A stretch of DNA of 64,000 nt from NCBI GenBank assembly GCA_037127315.1, contig JBBBDQ010001294.1:450001-514000 (forward strand), read 5' to 3'. Source of the DNA: Ascarosepion bandense. Its lineage: Eukaryota > Mollusca > Cephalopoda > Sepiida > Sepiidae. Positions 31,401 to 41,884 of this stretch are shown piece after piece. How positions within the stretch are numbered: the stretch's first letter is position 1; each line of letters starts with the position of its first letter. Both the position numbers and the translations under genes were made by a program. Under the pieces are notes generated by a model that worked only from the letters and a program-made list of their open reading frames with translations, did no database searches and was not told where the DNA came from.

Positions 31401-31547
31401 TATTCACACACATATACATATATATCTTGATAAGAACAAATGAAATAATGATCCACAGTTTGTAGCATTTACTTTTTAAAAGTGCTCGATACAAAGTAGA
31501 ACAGCATTACTATTGCAATATTTTTATGACAAGTAGTTATAATGATA

Positions 31548-31687
31548 ACATGGGATGTGCATTGTGGCACAGTGGATATCAACTCGAAATGACAAACCTA
31601 CAACCTCCAGGAATTTAAATGCAATGTCAAGCCCCCTGCACATCAGTGATGCTACCACCTTGCTTAATGGGGAAATGATTAAAAAAA
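31548..31687 (+). mobile_element. SINE-1 head joined to a deleted LINE-A tail
   Basis: GGGATGTGCATTGTGGCACA (SINE-1 head) runs to about 31592. It is followed at once by LINE-A sequence (CTCCAGGAATTTAAATGCAA, then TCAAGCCCCCTGCACATCAG after a deletion) and a GCTTAATGGGGAAATGATTA terminus. Confidence 0.7.
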
Positions 31688-31689
31688 TA

Positions 31690-32112
31690 TATAGCAGTGA
31701 ATGTTGGACAATTTTCTTAAAGATAAAAATAAAAAAAAAATGCAGCGGAAATGTGGTTTTTACAGAAGAATACTGAGAATTCTTTGGACAGAGTGAGTAA
31801 GCACCAAGAAAATCTTGAATAAAAGGACAATGGAAATAAACATCTGAAAATCAGAAAAAGAGAGTTGAAATTCCTTTGACATATCATGAGGAAGAACGGC
31901 TTGAAAAACTTAACCCTCATGGGGTGTATTGAAGGCAAGAGAGATAAGAATAGGCAACAAGCCACTTAGCTAACGAGTTTGTGTGAATAGATTGCAGAGC
32001 AGTAGGATGTGGGGATTAGAAAAAGGGAGAAAAATTACTTAGTCACACAAGATAGAAAATTGTGAGTGTTATGATCGTCTATATCCTGAAGAGACATGGC
32101 ACATAAGGGAAG
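31690..32112 (+). mobile_element. LINE-B 3' fragment
   Basis: ATGTGGTTTTTACAGAAGAA (MWFYRR with an insertion), TTGACATATCATGAGGAAGA (HIMRKN) and the terminal TGATCGTCTATATCCTGAAG. There are multiple frameshifts. Positions 32115-32455 are unassigned. Confidence 0.75.
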
Positions 32113-32459
32113 AATCAATATGTGTACATATTTGTGAACAACTATTTGAGATGTTTTCTGTTTTTCATTTCAATAGCAGTGTTCTTTCTTGCTCAACTGA
32201 AGAAAAACATGATGGAAGATGATAGCCAGTTAACTGAAAACATTTTCAATAAATTCATCATTGTGAAAAATCCAAGTTTCATTGTCCAATGAGAGAAAAA
32301 TCATTGAAAATAGCCCCGAGGAAAAAGTTTTTGGAAAAGTTTGAGAAAATATTGCAGATAAAATTGGTGCAAATATATATCTACTTACAGAATCAGTCAA
32401 AATTTCACAAATTCACATTTTGGCAATTTTGAAATAGACTACACAGCAACTGATATACA

Positions 32460-32640
32460 CAGCATTTCAACAATAGACTGTGTGTGATGGATGAATTGTC
32501 ATCAAGATTGCACAAAAATGGAAATAACACAAACATCTCATTTTAACAGATATATTTACCAAAATTACATAAAATATGTTGAAATACTATTGAGTAAATT
32601 TATTTAATAAAATCACTATTGGCTTTAACAACAATAATAC
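32460..32640 (-). mobile_element. Mariner relic, 3' non-coding end
   Basis: The reverse complement reads CCAATAGTGATTTTATTAAA and TATCTGTTAAAATGAGATGT. It is co-linear with 12650-12790 of the mariner copy, so this is a second copy of the same family. Confidence 0.75.
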
Positions 32641-32654
32641 CTAGTGGACTTAAG

Positions 32655-32965
32655 GAAAACTATTTGTGGTGCAGTGGATATTGGATAGGAACGAGAAATA
32701 GGAGGGCCAAGTTCAAATTCCAGTTGAATTTATTGCATTCACTTACATGCAAATGCCCTTGAGAAAGTTAGTAATCCATTTCTTCTCCCTTCAGCTATGG
32801 GTTGAATGCAGCACAGATTGGATTCCATAGCCTTGTTTGGCAACCAGTCTATTGCAGAAAGAAATGGTAACCTACTGCAGGAAAATCATCTGCCCAGTCA
32901 ATTATGTCTCTTTAGATATCATCACCCAAGGGTGTATCATGTATGACACTTAACTGACTGAGTAC
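32655..32965 (+). mobile_element. SINE-1, full length
   Basis: TGTGGTGCAGTGGATATTGG head, CCAAGTTCAAATTCCAGTTG (B-box-like), body, and GTATGACACTTAACTGACTG terminus. Confidence 0.9.
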
Positions 32966-32967
32966 AA

Positions 32968-33390
32968 ACTGCTTGCTCAATAAATGTCAAATGTTTCTTT
33001 ATAAGGAAACAGCTAATATTACTATGAACATGCAGGTAAACTTCAGCATTCATTTACTAAAAAGTAACATTACTGTTGGTTGGGATTTATAATTTTTTTT
33101 TCATTTTCTTAAAATATTCCTACAGAAAATTAAACATCTCAAGTTCACTGTCATAGCTCTTTTTAGTATTGATGGGAGTTTCCTTCCAAACCTTTTGTTT
33201 ATGGTTGTGTGAAAAGTCAACATCTTAATTATGCTATTAGTTTCCCTTCTAGTTACATTTTTTATTCATTTTAATTGTTGATGCTGTCAGAGGTAGTGTG
33301 TATTTTGTTATTTAATAAAGCACCTTTGTTTGTAACTTAGTAGTGTCAGTCTGTAGGGTCAGATAAAGAATTGTCTTCTTTAAGGACCGC
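32968..33390 (+). mobile_element. Family E dispersed repeat
   Basis: TTTCTTTATAAGGAAACAGC, AGCATTCATTTACTAAAAAG and TATTGATGGGAGTTTCCTTC. This is the longest plus-strand copy, and it begins directly at the end of SINE-1. Confidence 0.7.
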
Positions 33391-33394
33391 CAAC

Positions 33395-33597
33395 AGCAGC
33401 AACAACTAAAATGGACAGCACATCTAACATAAAGTAATAATAATGGCATAATCAAAATGTTGACTCTCTTTCAAATAAAGGGTTAGGAAGCAAGCTTCAA
33501 TACTGAAAGAGAGATAACGGCAACCGGACTTGAGAAAGATATTTTCCTGGGAAATTGTTTCAAGAGAAAGTTTATAAATTTCAAGCAACAGTAGTAC
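33395..33597 (-). mobile_element. Family E, inverted copy
   Basis: GCATAATCAAAATGTTGACT and TTAGGAAGCAAGCTTCAATA are the reverse complement of 33175-33260. With the copies on either side this gives a plus/minus/plus trio. Confidence 0.7.
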
Positions 33598-33960
33598 AAG
33601 ATGCTTGTTCAATGAATGTCAAATGTTTTCTTATGAGGAAACAATTAATATTAACATTATCAAGCAGGAAACCTTCTGCATTCATTTATCAAAAGTTAAC
33701 ATTGTTTCCGGTTGATTAAATTTTTCCTTTTTCTTGAAGTTCAGGAAATTAAACTTCTCGAGTCCACTGTTATAGCTGTTTGTTGTATTGATGGCAGTTT
33801 CCTTTCAAATGCTCTATTTAAGGTTATGTTGAAAATCAACATCTCATTAGTTTCCCTTCTAATTACATGTTATCCATGATGCTGTCAGAAAGAGTGGTTT
33901 CTGCTATTTTGTGATTTTGTAGGGTCAGTTTGTAGGGTCAGATGAAGGATGTATTTTTTT
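33598..33960 (+). mobile_element. Family E dispersed repeat
   Basis: GCTTGTTCAATGAATGTCAA, TTTTCTTATGAGGAAACAAT and GTATTGATGGCAGTTTCCTT parallel 32968-33300. Positions 33965-35085 contain no supported feature. Confidence 0.7.
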
Positions 33961-35089
33961 ATCAAGTAATTGAATGTTCTTATTGTAAGGTAAAAAGTAT
34001 GGATAGGCTTACTTTATGATAGCTTAATGTTTTTGTAGGCAAAAGACTGTCAGTGGTTGCTGGTTAATATCTTCTATTGTGTACATGGACAAGGTTTTAG
34101 TCAGCACCTGTTGTGTGTGTGGTGGTGTGCATGTATATATGTATGCACATGTAAATAAAACTGGCCTCCCAAATTATATATGTAAAGGGATGCAAACTAA
34201 TTTCACATAGAGGTGTGAACTTTTTGAATAAGTTTTCCATTAGTTAGAGAATAACTTCACATAGGCTCACATAAATCTTTTCCTTGAATTTGCAAGAGTC
34301 ATGAAAGGAGTTATTATTGTTATTTCCTAAATGGTAAAAAATTAACACATTATAGGTTTACTACTATGTCAAAGTATTTTGGCAGTATTTTCCCTTGAAA
34401 AGATTGTATATCAAACAAACTTTTTGATAGGATTTTATTGGTTAAAAAATATATAGAGAATTTAATTCGTATAGATTCAGAATACTTACCCTTATTGCTT
34501 TGATTCCAGTTCTAGATTATTTTTCCTGCATTGGAATATATATATATATATATATGTTTTGATATTGTCTAATAATCTAATTTACCATTAAAACAAATGA
34601 AATATTACTTATAAATCAAAGTTTATTCAGTTACAAATCTATGTCTGATTGATGAAAAAAAAAAGAAAAGAAAAACATTATGAATTTGCAAGGATATTAT
34701 CAAAGACAGTATCCTTTGGAAAAATATTAACCATTCTTATTTTTTGTTATAATTCTCTGCTTGAATATATTAATTCTTACACTTAGTTTTTACTGACTGA
34801 CTGAAAAGCAATATAAAATTGTCTCTGCTTAATTTCTTGTGAAATTTATATTCCAACTTTGCCAAAGGTTTCACCTAGAGTTCACTTTATTGGCACTGAA
34901 CAAAACAAAGAAATTTCCCATGAAGTGTATTTCATGGAATTTTTGCTGCCCCACCCATTAATTTTTTCTTTCTTTTGAACAAGTGTGACATTTGTTCATA
35001 CCAATAAATTATTCCAGTTATTTCCAAAAAGATTTCAGATTTCATTAAAAAGAAATTATTTAAACTGTTGAACTTATTCTTTTCACTGC

Positions 35090-35155
35090 TGCTGCAACAT
35101 TTCAGCCAATCAATTCTGCAGCCATCTTCAGGTCAAAATGTTCTGACAGCAACAG
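35090..35155 (-). other. Penelope-type terminal motif, decayed hammerhead-like core
   Basis: The reverse complement reads GACCTGAAGATGGCTGCAGA ... TTGGCTGAAATGTTGCAGC. The CTGAAGA and GAAA core positions are present. However, the stem between them does not pair well. It is similar in layout to the SINE-2 core. Confidence 0.4.
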
Positions 35156-35174
35156 AGGAATAAAATAATGAATT

Positions 35175-35424
35175 CAGTATTTGCATTGTGATATAATGGA
35201 TATTAGCTTGGAGTGAGAATTCAGAAAGGCGACCTCAAATCCCAGCTGAATTCATTTCATTCACTTATGCACAAATACCTTCTCCCTCTAGCTATGAGTT
35301 AAATAGCAGGACAGATTGGATTCCATTGCCTTGTTTGGTAATCAAGTGACCACAGAAAGAAATAGCAACCAACTGCAGAAAAATCTTCTGCCCAGTCAGT
35401 CATGTCTTTTTCGAAACTGTAGGA
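35175..35424 (+). mobile_element. SINE-1, 5' part (split)
   Basis: TATAATGGATATTAGCTTGG, CCTCAAATCCCAGCTG (B-box-like), body, and GTCAGTCATGTCTTTTTCGA. It is interrupted at about 35424 by Gypsy sequence and resumes at about 36229. Confidence 0.85.
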
Positions 35425-36228
35425 ATCTTATAGAACAACCGGCCAGTAATCAACTAGAATAGAAGTTGAGTCCAACTGACAAAAAACCCAGTATAAACAT
35501 CCGGCACTTTTCAAGTGCCCAGCTGATGGCTGCTGCTTCGCCTTCTATAGGTGCATATCTTTGTTCGGCATCCGTACAAAATCTGCTTCCAGTAAACACA
35601 GGGTGCCAGCCTTCAGGACAACAGACTGGGGTACTATTGAGTGTACATGTGCAGTGCTTTTGAAGAAGTAAAAATCCCATACCATCTTTACTCCAGTCAG
35701 GAGCTAAGCAGGTAACTCTGTTGATGTCAAATGTTGAGACACCTTGCCTTACTAGCTTAACAATAACTTGCTTTGATTCCTGAAAGATTTTTTCCATGGT
35801 CTGGTCCCAGGTGAATTTTCAGTTCTTTTTTACCAGCTCTCGAAAGGGTAGCATAATGGGGCTTAAGGAATATGCCCAGGCAAGTTAGTTTACAACACCA
35901 AACCAAGATCTTGCATCCATGATAGTTTTAGGAACAGGGAAATTTAGGATGGCATTAAGCATAGATTCAGAATGGGATACTCCTGATGACATTATCTGCA
36001 GTCCCCCAAACTGAACTGTGTCTTTACAAAATTAGAATTTGTCTTTGTTGAGTACGATCCCATTTTGTGTGCATGTCATTAGAAAATTAAAGGTTTGATA
36101 GAATGCCTCTTTGATGTTTGTGTCGTAGAGCAAAGTATCATCAACCAATTTGACTTTTCTAGGAATGTCTTTTATAACCTCGTCGTATCTGCGGGTGTAT
36201 GCATCACCAGATGCCAAGTAGCCATGAG
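35425..36228 (-). pseudogene. Gypsy (Ty3-like) pol fragment: RT and RNase H
   Basis: Read on the minus strand, the RT part contains SGDAYTRRYDEVIKDIPRKV, then LVDDTLLYD near 36137-36150 (the catalytic Asp pair), then CTQNGIVLNKDKF. The connection region carries FGGLQIMSSGVS, NFPVPKTIMDARSWFGVVN and LSPIMLPFRELVKK. RNase H shows LAPDWSKDGMGFLLLQK and TDAEQRYAPIEGEAAAI at 35450-35797. Only a few stop codons interrupt it (for example after DKF and after GVVN), so it is fairly young. Protease, integrase and LTRs are all missing. The first residues of the open frame at its right end come from the SINE. Confidence 0.85.
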
Positions 36229-36275
36229 ACATCCTAAGCCTAAGCATGTATGGCAATTAACTGACTGAATTCAAA
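36229..36275 (+). mobile_element. SINE-1, 3' remainder
   Basis: GAGACATCCTAAGCCTAAGC and ATGGCAATTAACTGACTG complete the SINE-1 interrupted at 35424. Positions 36280-36510 are unassigned. Confidence 0.8.
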
Positions 36276-36518
36276 CTTTTGAATGAAATCTATTTGTCTG
36301 ATAATTACAGACAATAACATTTAACATATACAAAATAGTTTAGACATTCAAATCTCTTCTATGTGTAATTGTTGTTGATGAGGACCAAACACAAGTTAAA
36401 ATATTATTTTAAAATCAACTTTACAATCAAAGAGATTGGAGCATGTAAACCATGTTGGACATTTAAAGGACTCTTCTCAAAGTTGTAGTGCTGGCAACAA
36501 CAATTTTTCTATATTGAG

Positions 36519-36985
36519 TGCTTTTACCTCAAGCAAGGCAATAAGGCCACTAAGACAAGTGGTTATGGAGTGTGAAAGAATAAGAAAAATATCATGAAGA
36601 AGTGAGAACAACAAAAGTAGAGGAATCAAGAAGACAGTTGATAACAATTGACATTGCATTAATATTTTTGAAGATCAAAGTTGGCTAGAAAGCAAAGAAG
36701 CTAGAAGAGAGTTTTACAGGCAAGAACTGTGAGAAATGAAACTGTTAGCAAAGAACTTACAATTACATCCAATCATTTCAACTTGAAAATGATGAGACCT
36801 AGTTGCCAATAAACTGCCTTTAAACTCAAACTTTAGGTACCACAAAAAAGCTCACCTAAAAAATTGCCATGAAAGTATTTATAGAAAAGGCAGAGGGAAG
36901 CTACATTACAGCAATAGAAAAATGTCAGGATGCCAAGTTGGGACCAATAACATTAGAAAAAAAAGATTAGAATGTTAGAGGTGGT
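36519..36985 (-). mobile_element. LINE-A 3' fragment, subfamily with CACTAAGACAAG
   Basis: TTACCTCAAGCAAGGCAATA, GGCCACTAAGACAAGTGG, then the untranslated region into the AAAATTGCCATGAAAGTATT block. Confidence 0.75.
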
Positions 36986-36999
36986 AGTGTTAGTCAGTC

Positions 37000-37125
37000 A
37001 GTTAAGTGTCATACGGGATATATGCTTTGATCTAACAAATATAATGAATTCAACTGGAATTCGAACTTGGCTCTTTGCTTTCTCATTCTGAATCAATATC
37101 TATTGCACCACAATGTACATCCATA
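37000..37125 (-). mobile_element. SINE-1 with internal deletion
   Basis: The reversed terminus (CAGTCAGTTAAGTGTCATAC) is joined within about 40 bp to the head region (GAATTCGAACTTGGCTCT and TTGCACCACAATGTACATCC). Confidence 0.75.
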
Positions 37126-37175
37126 ATAATGGCAATGACACTTGTCAAAGTTATGTTATACTATGAATCATTATA

Positions 37176-37206
<31 letters not shown>

Positions 37207-37214
37207 GACATAAT

Positions 37215-37330
37215 CCAGGAAGAGGTCTGTAATATGGCATCTTGACTTTAATCATTTTCTCATTAATGCGATGTGGCTTTCCTCTGTCTTTTCTTCAAAA
37301 GTTTCAATGGCAATTGTTCTAGAGAGATCT
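37215..37330 (+). mobile_element. LINE-A coding fragment
   Basis: AAGAGGTCTGTAATATGGCA and ATGCGATGTGGCTTTCCTCT correspond to RRVCNVI...RNVASLCLFYK of LINE-A. Confidence 0.6.
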
Positions 37331-37414
37331 TCTCCATGTTTCCTTGATAGCATGAATTTGGGAAGGTGACCTGATTTAAAACTCTTAGTTTTCTTTTGAA
37401 GAAATGTTACTAAA

Positions 37415-37490
37415 TGATACAAAAGGTAAGAAATTATGGAGAGCCATGATCGGCCACATTCTGAAGAGTCACATTACATGGGCAAATTAA
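37415..37490 (+). mobile_element. LINE-B 3' tail
   Basis: AAATTATGGAGAGCCATGAT and CGGCCACATTCTGAAGAG match the end of LINE-B. Positions 37495-38255 hold only A/T-rich DNA and (CA)n/(TA)n tracts near 37978-38028. Confidence 0.65.
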
Positions 37491-38261
37491 ATTTTCGAAT
37501 TTCTTCATACTTTGTTTAGCTTTCAGAAGAAATCTTTTGCTGAAAAAGTCACCTGGAAATGGTTAGTGAATGAATCAGTTAAAGGTTCATGCTAAGCCAA
37601 GTAAAATCTGCTATTCTGTTTGTAAACAAAAGGTTGCATGATGTAATCACATACATCTAAAAATTAATTTTAAAATGTATTGTCAATATTCACAAGGGAA
37701 TGTATGCTGATAGATTAATTTCTGATGGAGGATTTCTAAGAAGTCAAGAATTATATATAAGAGAGAGAGAGAGTATGTGTGCATTTTTATACACAATTGT
37801 TGGTTGTGGAAATAGCAGTGAATATTTACCTCCTCAGGTTGAATTGGGTGGGTGGAGAGAAAAATGTTTGTCTTGCCACTGGCTCTTAGAAGTGTTTCCA
37901 AAGCTAGGCGTCTTTTAAACTGAATCTAATCAGGTTTAAATCCTACAGGAACCATCTATATAAAATCATAAACATAACACACACACACACACATATATAT
38001 ATCTATATATATATATATATATATATATTACAATGTGTATGGTTTTCATGTATCTATTTTTCTATCTATCAGATACAAAAAAAATCAATTTGAAATGTTT
38101 TCCTATTTCTTCCTGGTGCCAGAGATTATAATTTTTTTTCCTGAAAATATAATTACAAATCTCATGAAATAAATATATATATCTATATTTGTCATAAAGA
38201 TGCTGATAGCTACAGAATAATTCGTGTCTCTCTGTTGACATTTATTCAATTCAGTCACAGG

Positions 38262-38490
38262 GAATCTGGGATGTGTAGACAGTGCAATGCATATGACTGC
38301 AGAAGGTAGAATCGGCGAGCTGAGTTCAAATTCTGTGCTAGTCTCTTGCATTTCCTTTCAAACAAATACCCTTGGGAAAGGCATTGATTAATCTCTTCTA
38401 TATCACTGACAACAGGTGCTGCTTAAATGGGACGGTAGACATGGCTCTCTAGACTTAGATGGTAACCATCCCATGAGAAGGAGAAATCTG
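38262..38490 (+). mobile_element. SINE-1, diverged
   Basis: GCAATGCATATGACTGCAGA, GAGCTGAGTTCAAATTCTGT (B-box-like) and ACCCTTGGGAAAGGCATTGA. It ends around the GGTAACCATCC block. Confidence 0.7.
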
Positions 38491-38659
38491 AATTAAAATT
38501 CATGTAGAAGGCATTTGGAAACTATTCCATTCTAATACTCATAAGAGATGCAATCATTATAGCAATTTGATTGTTACTCTGATGAATAAAGTCTTGCATA
38601 TTAAATGAACTAGAATGAAAAAAAAACTCATCTAAGAGAAGAAAACCTCAGAATACTAA

Positions 38660-39060
38660 ACCATGGAAAAATGTAATAAAAATTCTGCCACTATCTTTCT
38701 CAAGAATACATGGAAATATATGGATAATCAAGAAAAGGAATCTTTGAAGAATGCAACTGGAAACCCCAACACTATCTTTCCTAAGAATACATAGAAAATC
38801 ATGGATATTAAATCAAAAATATCTGTGGCAAATACATCTGGTAACCCCTCCACCATATTTTCCAAGAATACATGGAAATTCATGGATATTAAAAAAAGAT
38901 ATATGTTAATAATGTCTCTGTTAATCCCTCAACTATCTTCCGCGAGAATGAATGGAAATTCATGGATAATAAAGAAAAGGAATCTGTGGAAAATGTAACT
39001 GCTAACCCCAACGCTATCTTTCCCAAGAATACATAAAATTCATGAATAATAAGGAAATGT
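38660..39060. repeat. 81-bp minisatellite
   Basis: Five units start with AAGAATACATGG-type words at 38702, 38783, 38864, 38944 and 39025. Each also contains ATGGATAAT and a GGAATCT...AACTGGTAACCCC segment. The period is a multiple of three, so one frame stays open over 38801-38998. I see no evidence that it is a gene. Confidence 0.9.
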
Positions 39061-39114
39061 GTCTTTAGATAATCACAATCACCTATTATCTGAAAAGAGA
39101 TGTCAAACCAATCT

Positions 39115-39300
39115 TTTTAGGATAAGGATAATCATGGCTTTTCACAATTTCTTGTCTTTTGTAGCCTTTAGTAAAGTTTGTCTTTTTCTCTACACCTTAA
39201 TCTTTTCTACAAATGATTTGCACAATTTTGCGAGTGTCAAATTTTCCAAGTTATCTTACCTCATCATTTGGCCTAGAAACTGGATTTCAACTTTTGGAGA
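39115..39300 (-). mobile_element. LINE-B 3' fragment
   Basis: AGGATAATCATGGCTTTTCA, GCGAGTGTCAAATTTTCCAA and TCATTTGGCCTAGAAACTGG are the reversed LINE-B end, diverged. Confidence 0.65.
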
Positions 39301-39477
39301 TTGTAGCTATCAGTGTCTGTGCATCTCTTGCTGTTAAGGTCTGTACATCTTTTGTTTTTAAGGCCTTTATATCTAATATTGATATGGTTTGCATATCTAA
39401 TATTGTTAAGATTGTGGCCACTTATAATAAATTCTGGCAGGAGTTCTATTTTTCTCACAATCATCTAACACTAAAAC

Positions 39478-39538
39478 GCAGATAATTCTAGGATGTACCT
39501 TACAATTACAGATAATTCAAGGATGTACCTTACATCCT
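39478..39538. repeat. 33-bp tandem duplication
   Basis: CAGATAATTCTAGGATGTAC and CAGATAATTCAAGGATGTAC are two adjacent units next to a LINE-B RT fragment. Confidence 0.85.
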
Positions 39539-39600
39539 TGTCTTATGCTACTTTCTATTTTTGTGTACTGGCTGAACTCATTTTTTGCTATTGTAATCTA
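39535..39600 (-). mobile_element. LINE-B RT fragment
   Basis: The reverse complement reads ATGAGTTCAGCCAGTACACA and AAAATAGAAAGTAGCATAAG, parallel to the EFSRYTKIERGVRQGC coding segment at 62.13 kb. Confidence 0.55.
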
Positions 39601-39631
39601 ATATTTATCTTTATGAATTTAAAAAAAAAAA

Positions 39632-39938
39632 AAAAAAAATCAAATTTCACCCCAAGAAAGATAGTAAAGCCACTAAGACAAAAGGAGTCACTTGGTGTGA
39701 AAGAATTAGAAAACAGAAAATATTATGAAGGAGTGGGAACAATAGATGAGTAATTAAGAAGACAGGAGATGACAACTGATATTGTATTTAAATGTTTGAA
39801 GATCAAAGTTGGCCAGAAAGCATGGAGCCAAAAGAGAGTTCCACTAGCAAGATGCACAAAAAAACAAAAAACAATTAGCACAGAACGTACAAGCCAATTC
39901 AACTGCTAATTAAAGAGGCTTTGTTGCCAGTCTAGTCA
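39632..39938 (-). mobile_element. LINE-A 3' fragment (split)
   Basis: TTTCACCCCAAGAAAGATAG, CCACTAAGACAAAAGGAGTC and the untranslated region, reaching TTGCCAGTCTAGT. It is then interrupted by a SINE-1. Confidence 0.8.
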
Positions 39939-40166
39939 GTTAAGTGCCATACATGATACAGGCTTGGGCAATCATGTCTGGAAAGAAACATGACTAACCA
40001 AGAAAGAGAGTGACTTGCAATAGGTTGCCATTACTTTTTGCACTAGACTTGTTGGCATCCAAGGCTACAGAACCTAATCTGTCCAGCTATTTAAACCCTA
40101 CCTAGAGGAAGTAGTGACATATTAATACCTTTCCCAAGGGTATTTGCACATAAGTATATGCAAATC
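39939..40166 (-). mobile_element. SINE-1 inserted in LINE-A
   Basis: Reversed terminus CAGTTAAGTGCCATACATGA, a body with CCAAGGCTACAGAACC, and ACCTTTCCCAAGGGTATTTG. The head is lost at the right junction. Confidence 0.8.
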
Positions 40167-40315
40167 TACTACTGCACTTAAATTTATAACGTTTAGGTAG
40201 TATAGTGAAGGGCTCATCTAAACAATTACCATGAAAATACCTATAGAAAACCAACTTCATGGTGATGAGAAAGTGACCAAAGCCGAGATGCCAGTTCAGG
40301 ATCAATAATATTATC
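40167..40315 (-). mobile_element. LINE-A fragment, continuation
   Basis: AATTACCATGAAAATACCTA and CAAAGCCGAGATGCCAGTTC resume the LINE-A coding part. Positions 40320-40735 are unassigned. Confidence 0.7.
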
Positions 40316-40739
40316 AGTGTGATAAATGATATATACCATGATAAAGGCAGAGTTCGTGATTTATCAATAGGTGCACCAAAAATTTAGCCTTGTGCTTGAC
40401 TTATTTCAAATCCAAGATCTCTCCTTGAGCTGTGAAAATGATTAAAATGATGGAACATTGCAAGAATTTCCAGCTGACTCAACTAAGAAGATTTGAATGC
40501 TGGACCAAACCACAGAATCAACTCGATTAATCTCCTTTGCTGCTGCTGCTGATCAAAATGCAGTTATGTAATAACAATAACGAAACAAGAACACTATTCC
40601 ACATGAAAGGAATTTCCTTTCTTTTAAATCCAAGTGTCATAACATTAAATAAACAGCAAATCTAATTTAATTTCTTCCAGTTAGAATCATTAATGCATGT
40701 GCATATTAAGTCAGTGGAGTAGATTGGAAGCCAGTATAA

Positions 40740-41880
40740 CGTACACAAGAGATGTTAGGATGTATCAAAAGTATTATCATATTTTACAGACATTACCTCC
40801 AATGCTTATTTTATGTACACATCTAAAGACTGACTCCATTATTATTATTATTATGCATTAGGGTGTATCAAAAGTATTTTCATTTTTATAGACCTTTACT
40901 TCAAAGCTTATTTCATGTAAACATCTCAAAACTGACTCCACTATTATTATTAATATTATTATATATTAGGGTGTTATTTGCATTTTTTATGGAACTTTAC
41001 TTCAAACCTTATTTCATGTAAAAATCTAAATCTATGACTTTATTATTATTATTAAGTATCAAAAGTATTTTCATTTTTATAGACCTTTCCATCAAAACTG
41101 ATGTACATATCTAAGAATGATGACTCCACTATTATTATTATATATTAGGATGTGTTATATATCGACAAACAACAAACACGCATATATATAAAAATATGAA
41201 GTTATATTTTTATTAATGACGATGGACCGTGTAGAATAGGGAACAGAGAATTGAGAGAGCGCGCTTCTAATGGGTTGATGGGAGTGTAGTCTTATCTGTT
41301 GTGTCTCTCTTCACCGGCCGATCTCTGTTGCTCCTCTACTGGCGAATCCGTGAGCCGAGGTCTTTTTATAATCTTCCAGAACCGGGACTTTTTCTTCCGG
41401 TTTTGCCTCGCCCACACACGCCCACGTAATTCTCAGAGACACCTGTTCTGTTTGCCTCTGTAGTTATTTCCGCTGCTGCCGGAAATAAGGTCAAACGACA
41501 TCAGTTCCTTTCAACGACCGGAAATACCCTCGCTTGCATCAGCCTTCCTCGGGTGGGGCCAGATTGTTATATTACAGATGTATCAAAAGTATTTTCATTT
41601 TTTATGGAACTTTACTTCAAACCTTATTTCATGTAAAAATCTAAAAACTATGACTTTATTATTATTATTATTATTATTAAGTATCAAAAGTATTTTCATT
41701 TTTTAGATATCTTTACTCTAAAGCTTATTTCATGTACACATTTAAAGATTATCTATGACTCCAGCATATCCATACATAAGGATTTAACAAATGTACTTTC
41801 ATTCTTTACAGACTTTACTCCAAACTTATTTAATGCTAATATCAAAGATTATCTATGATTACACTGTACTATTATTATAT
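40740..41880. repeat. Satellite-like array, 85-115 bp units
   Basis: Units begin GTGTATCAAAAGTATTTTCA and contain CAGACTTTACTTCAAAGCTT, ATTTCATGTA and an (ATT)n end. Starts are readable at about 40762, 40864, 40971, 41056, 41152/41580 (split by a solo LTR), 41691 and 41780. Outlying units lie at 44575 and 45665-45895. Confidence 0.85.
41153..41576 (-). mobile_element. Solo LTR (424 bp) with 4-bp target duplication
   Basis: On the minus strand it starts TGTAATATAACA and ends TATATATAACA, with TG...CA termini. It is flanked by GATG at 41149-41152 and 41577-41580. Joining the flanks restores a satellite unit (TTAGGATGTATCAAAAG). Inside on the minus strand are a TATA-box candidate (GATTATAAAAAGACC) and an AATAAA signal near the 3' end. 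It is clearly more G+C-rich than its surroundings. The class is probably Ty3/Gypsy or a related group. Confidence 0.9.
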
Positions 41881-41884
41881 TAAG

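Noticed and set aside
35466..35663. Plus-strand frame of 65 codons
   Set aside because: It is the antisense shadow of the Gypsy RNase H coding strand.
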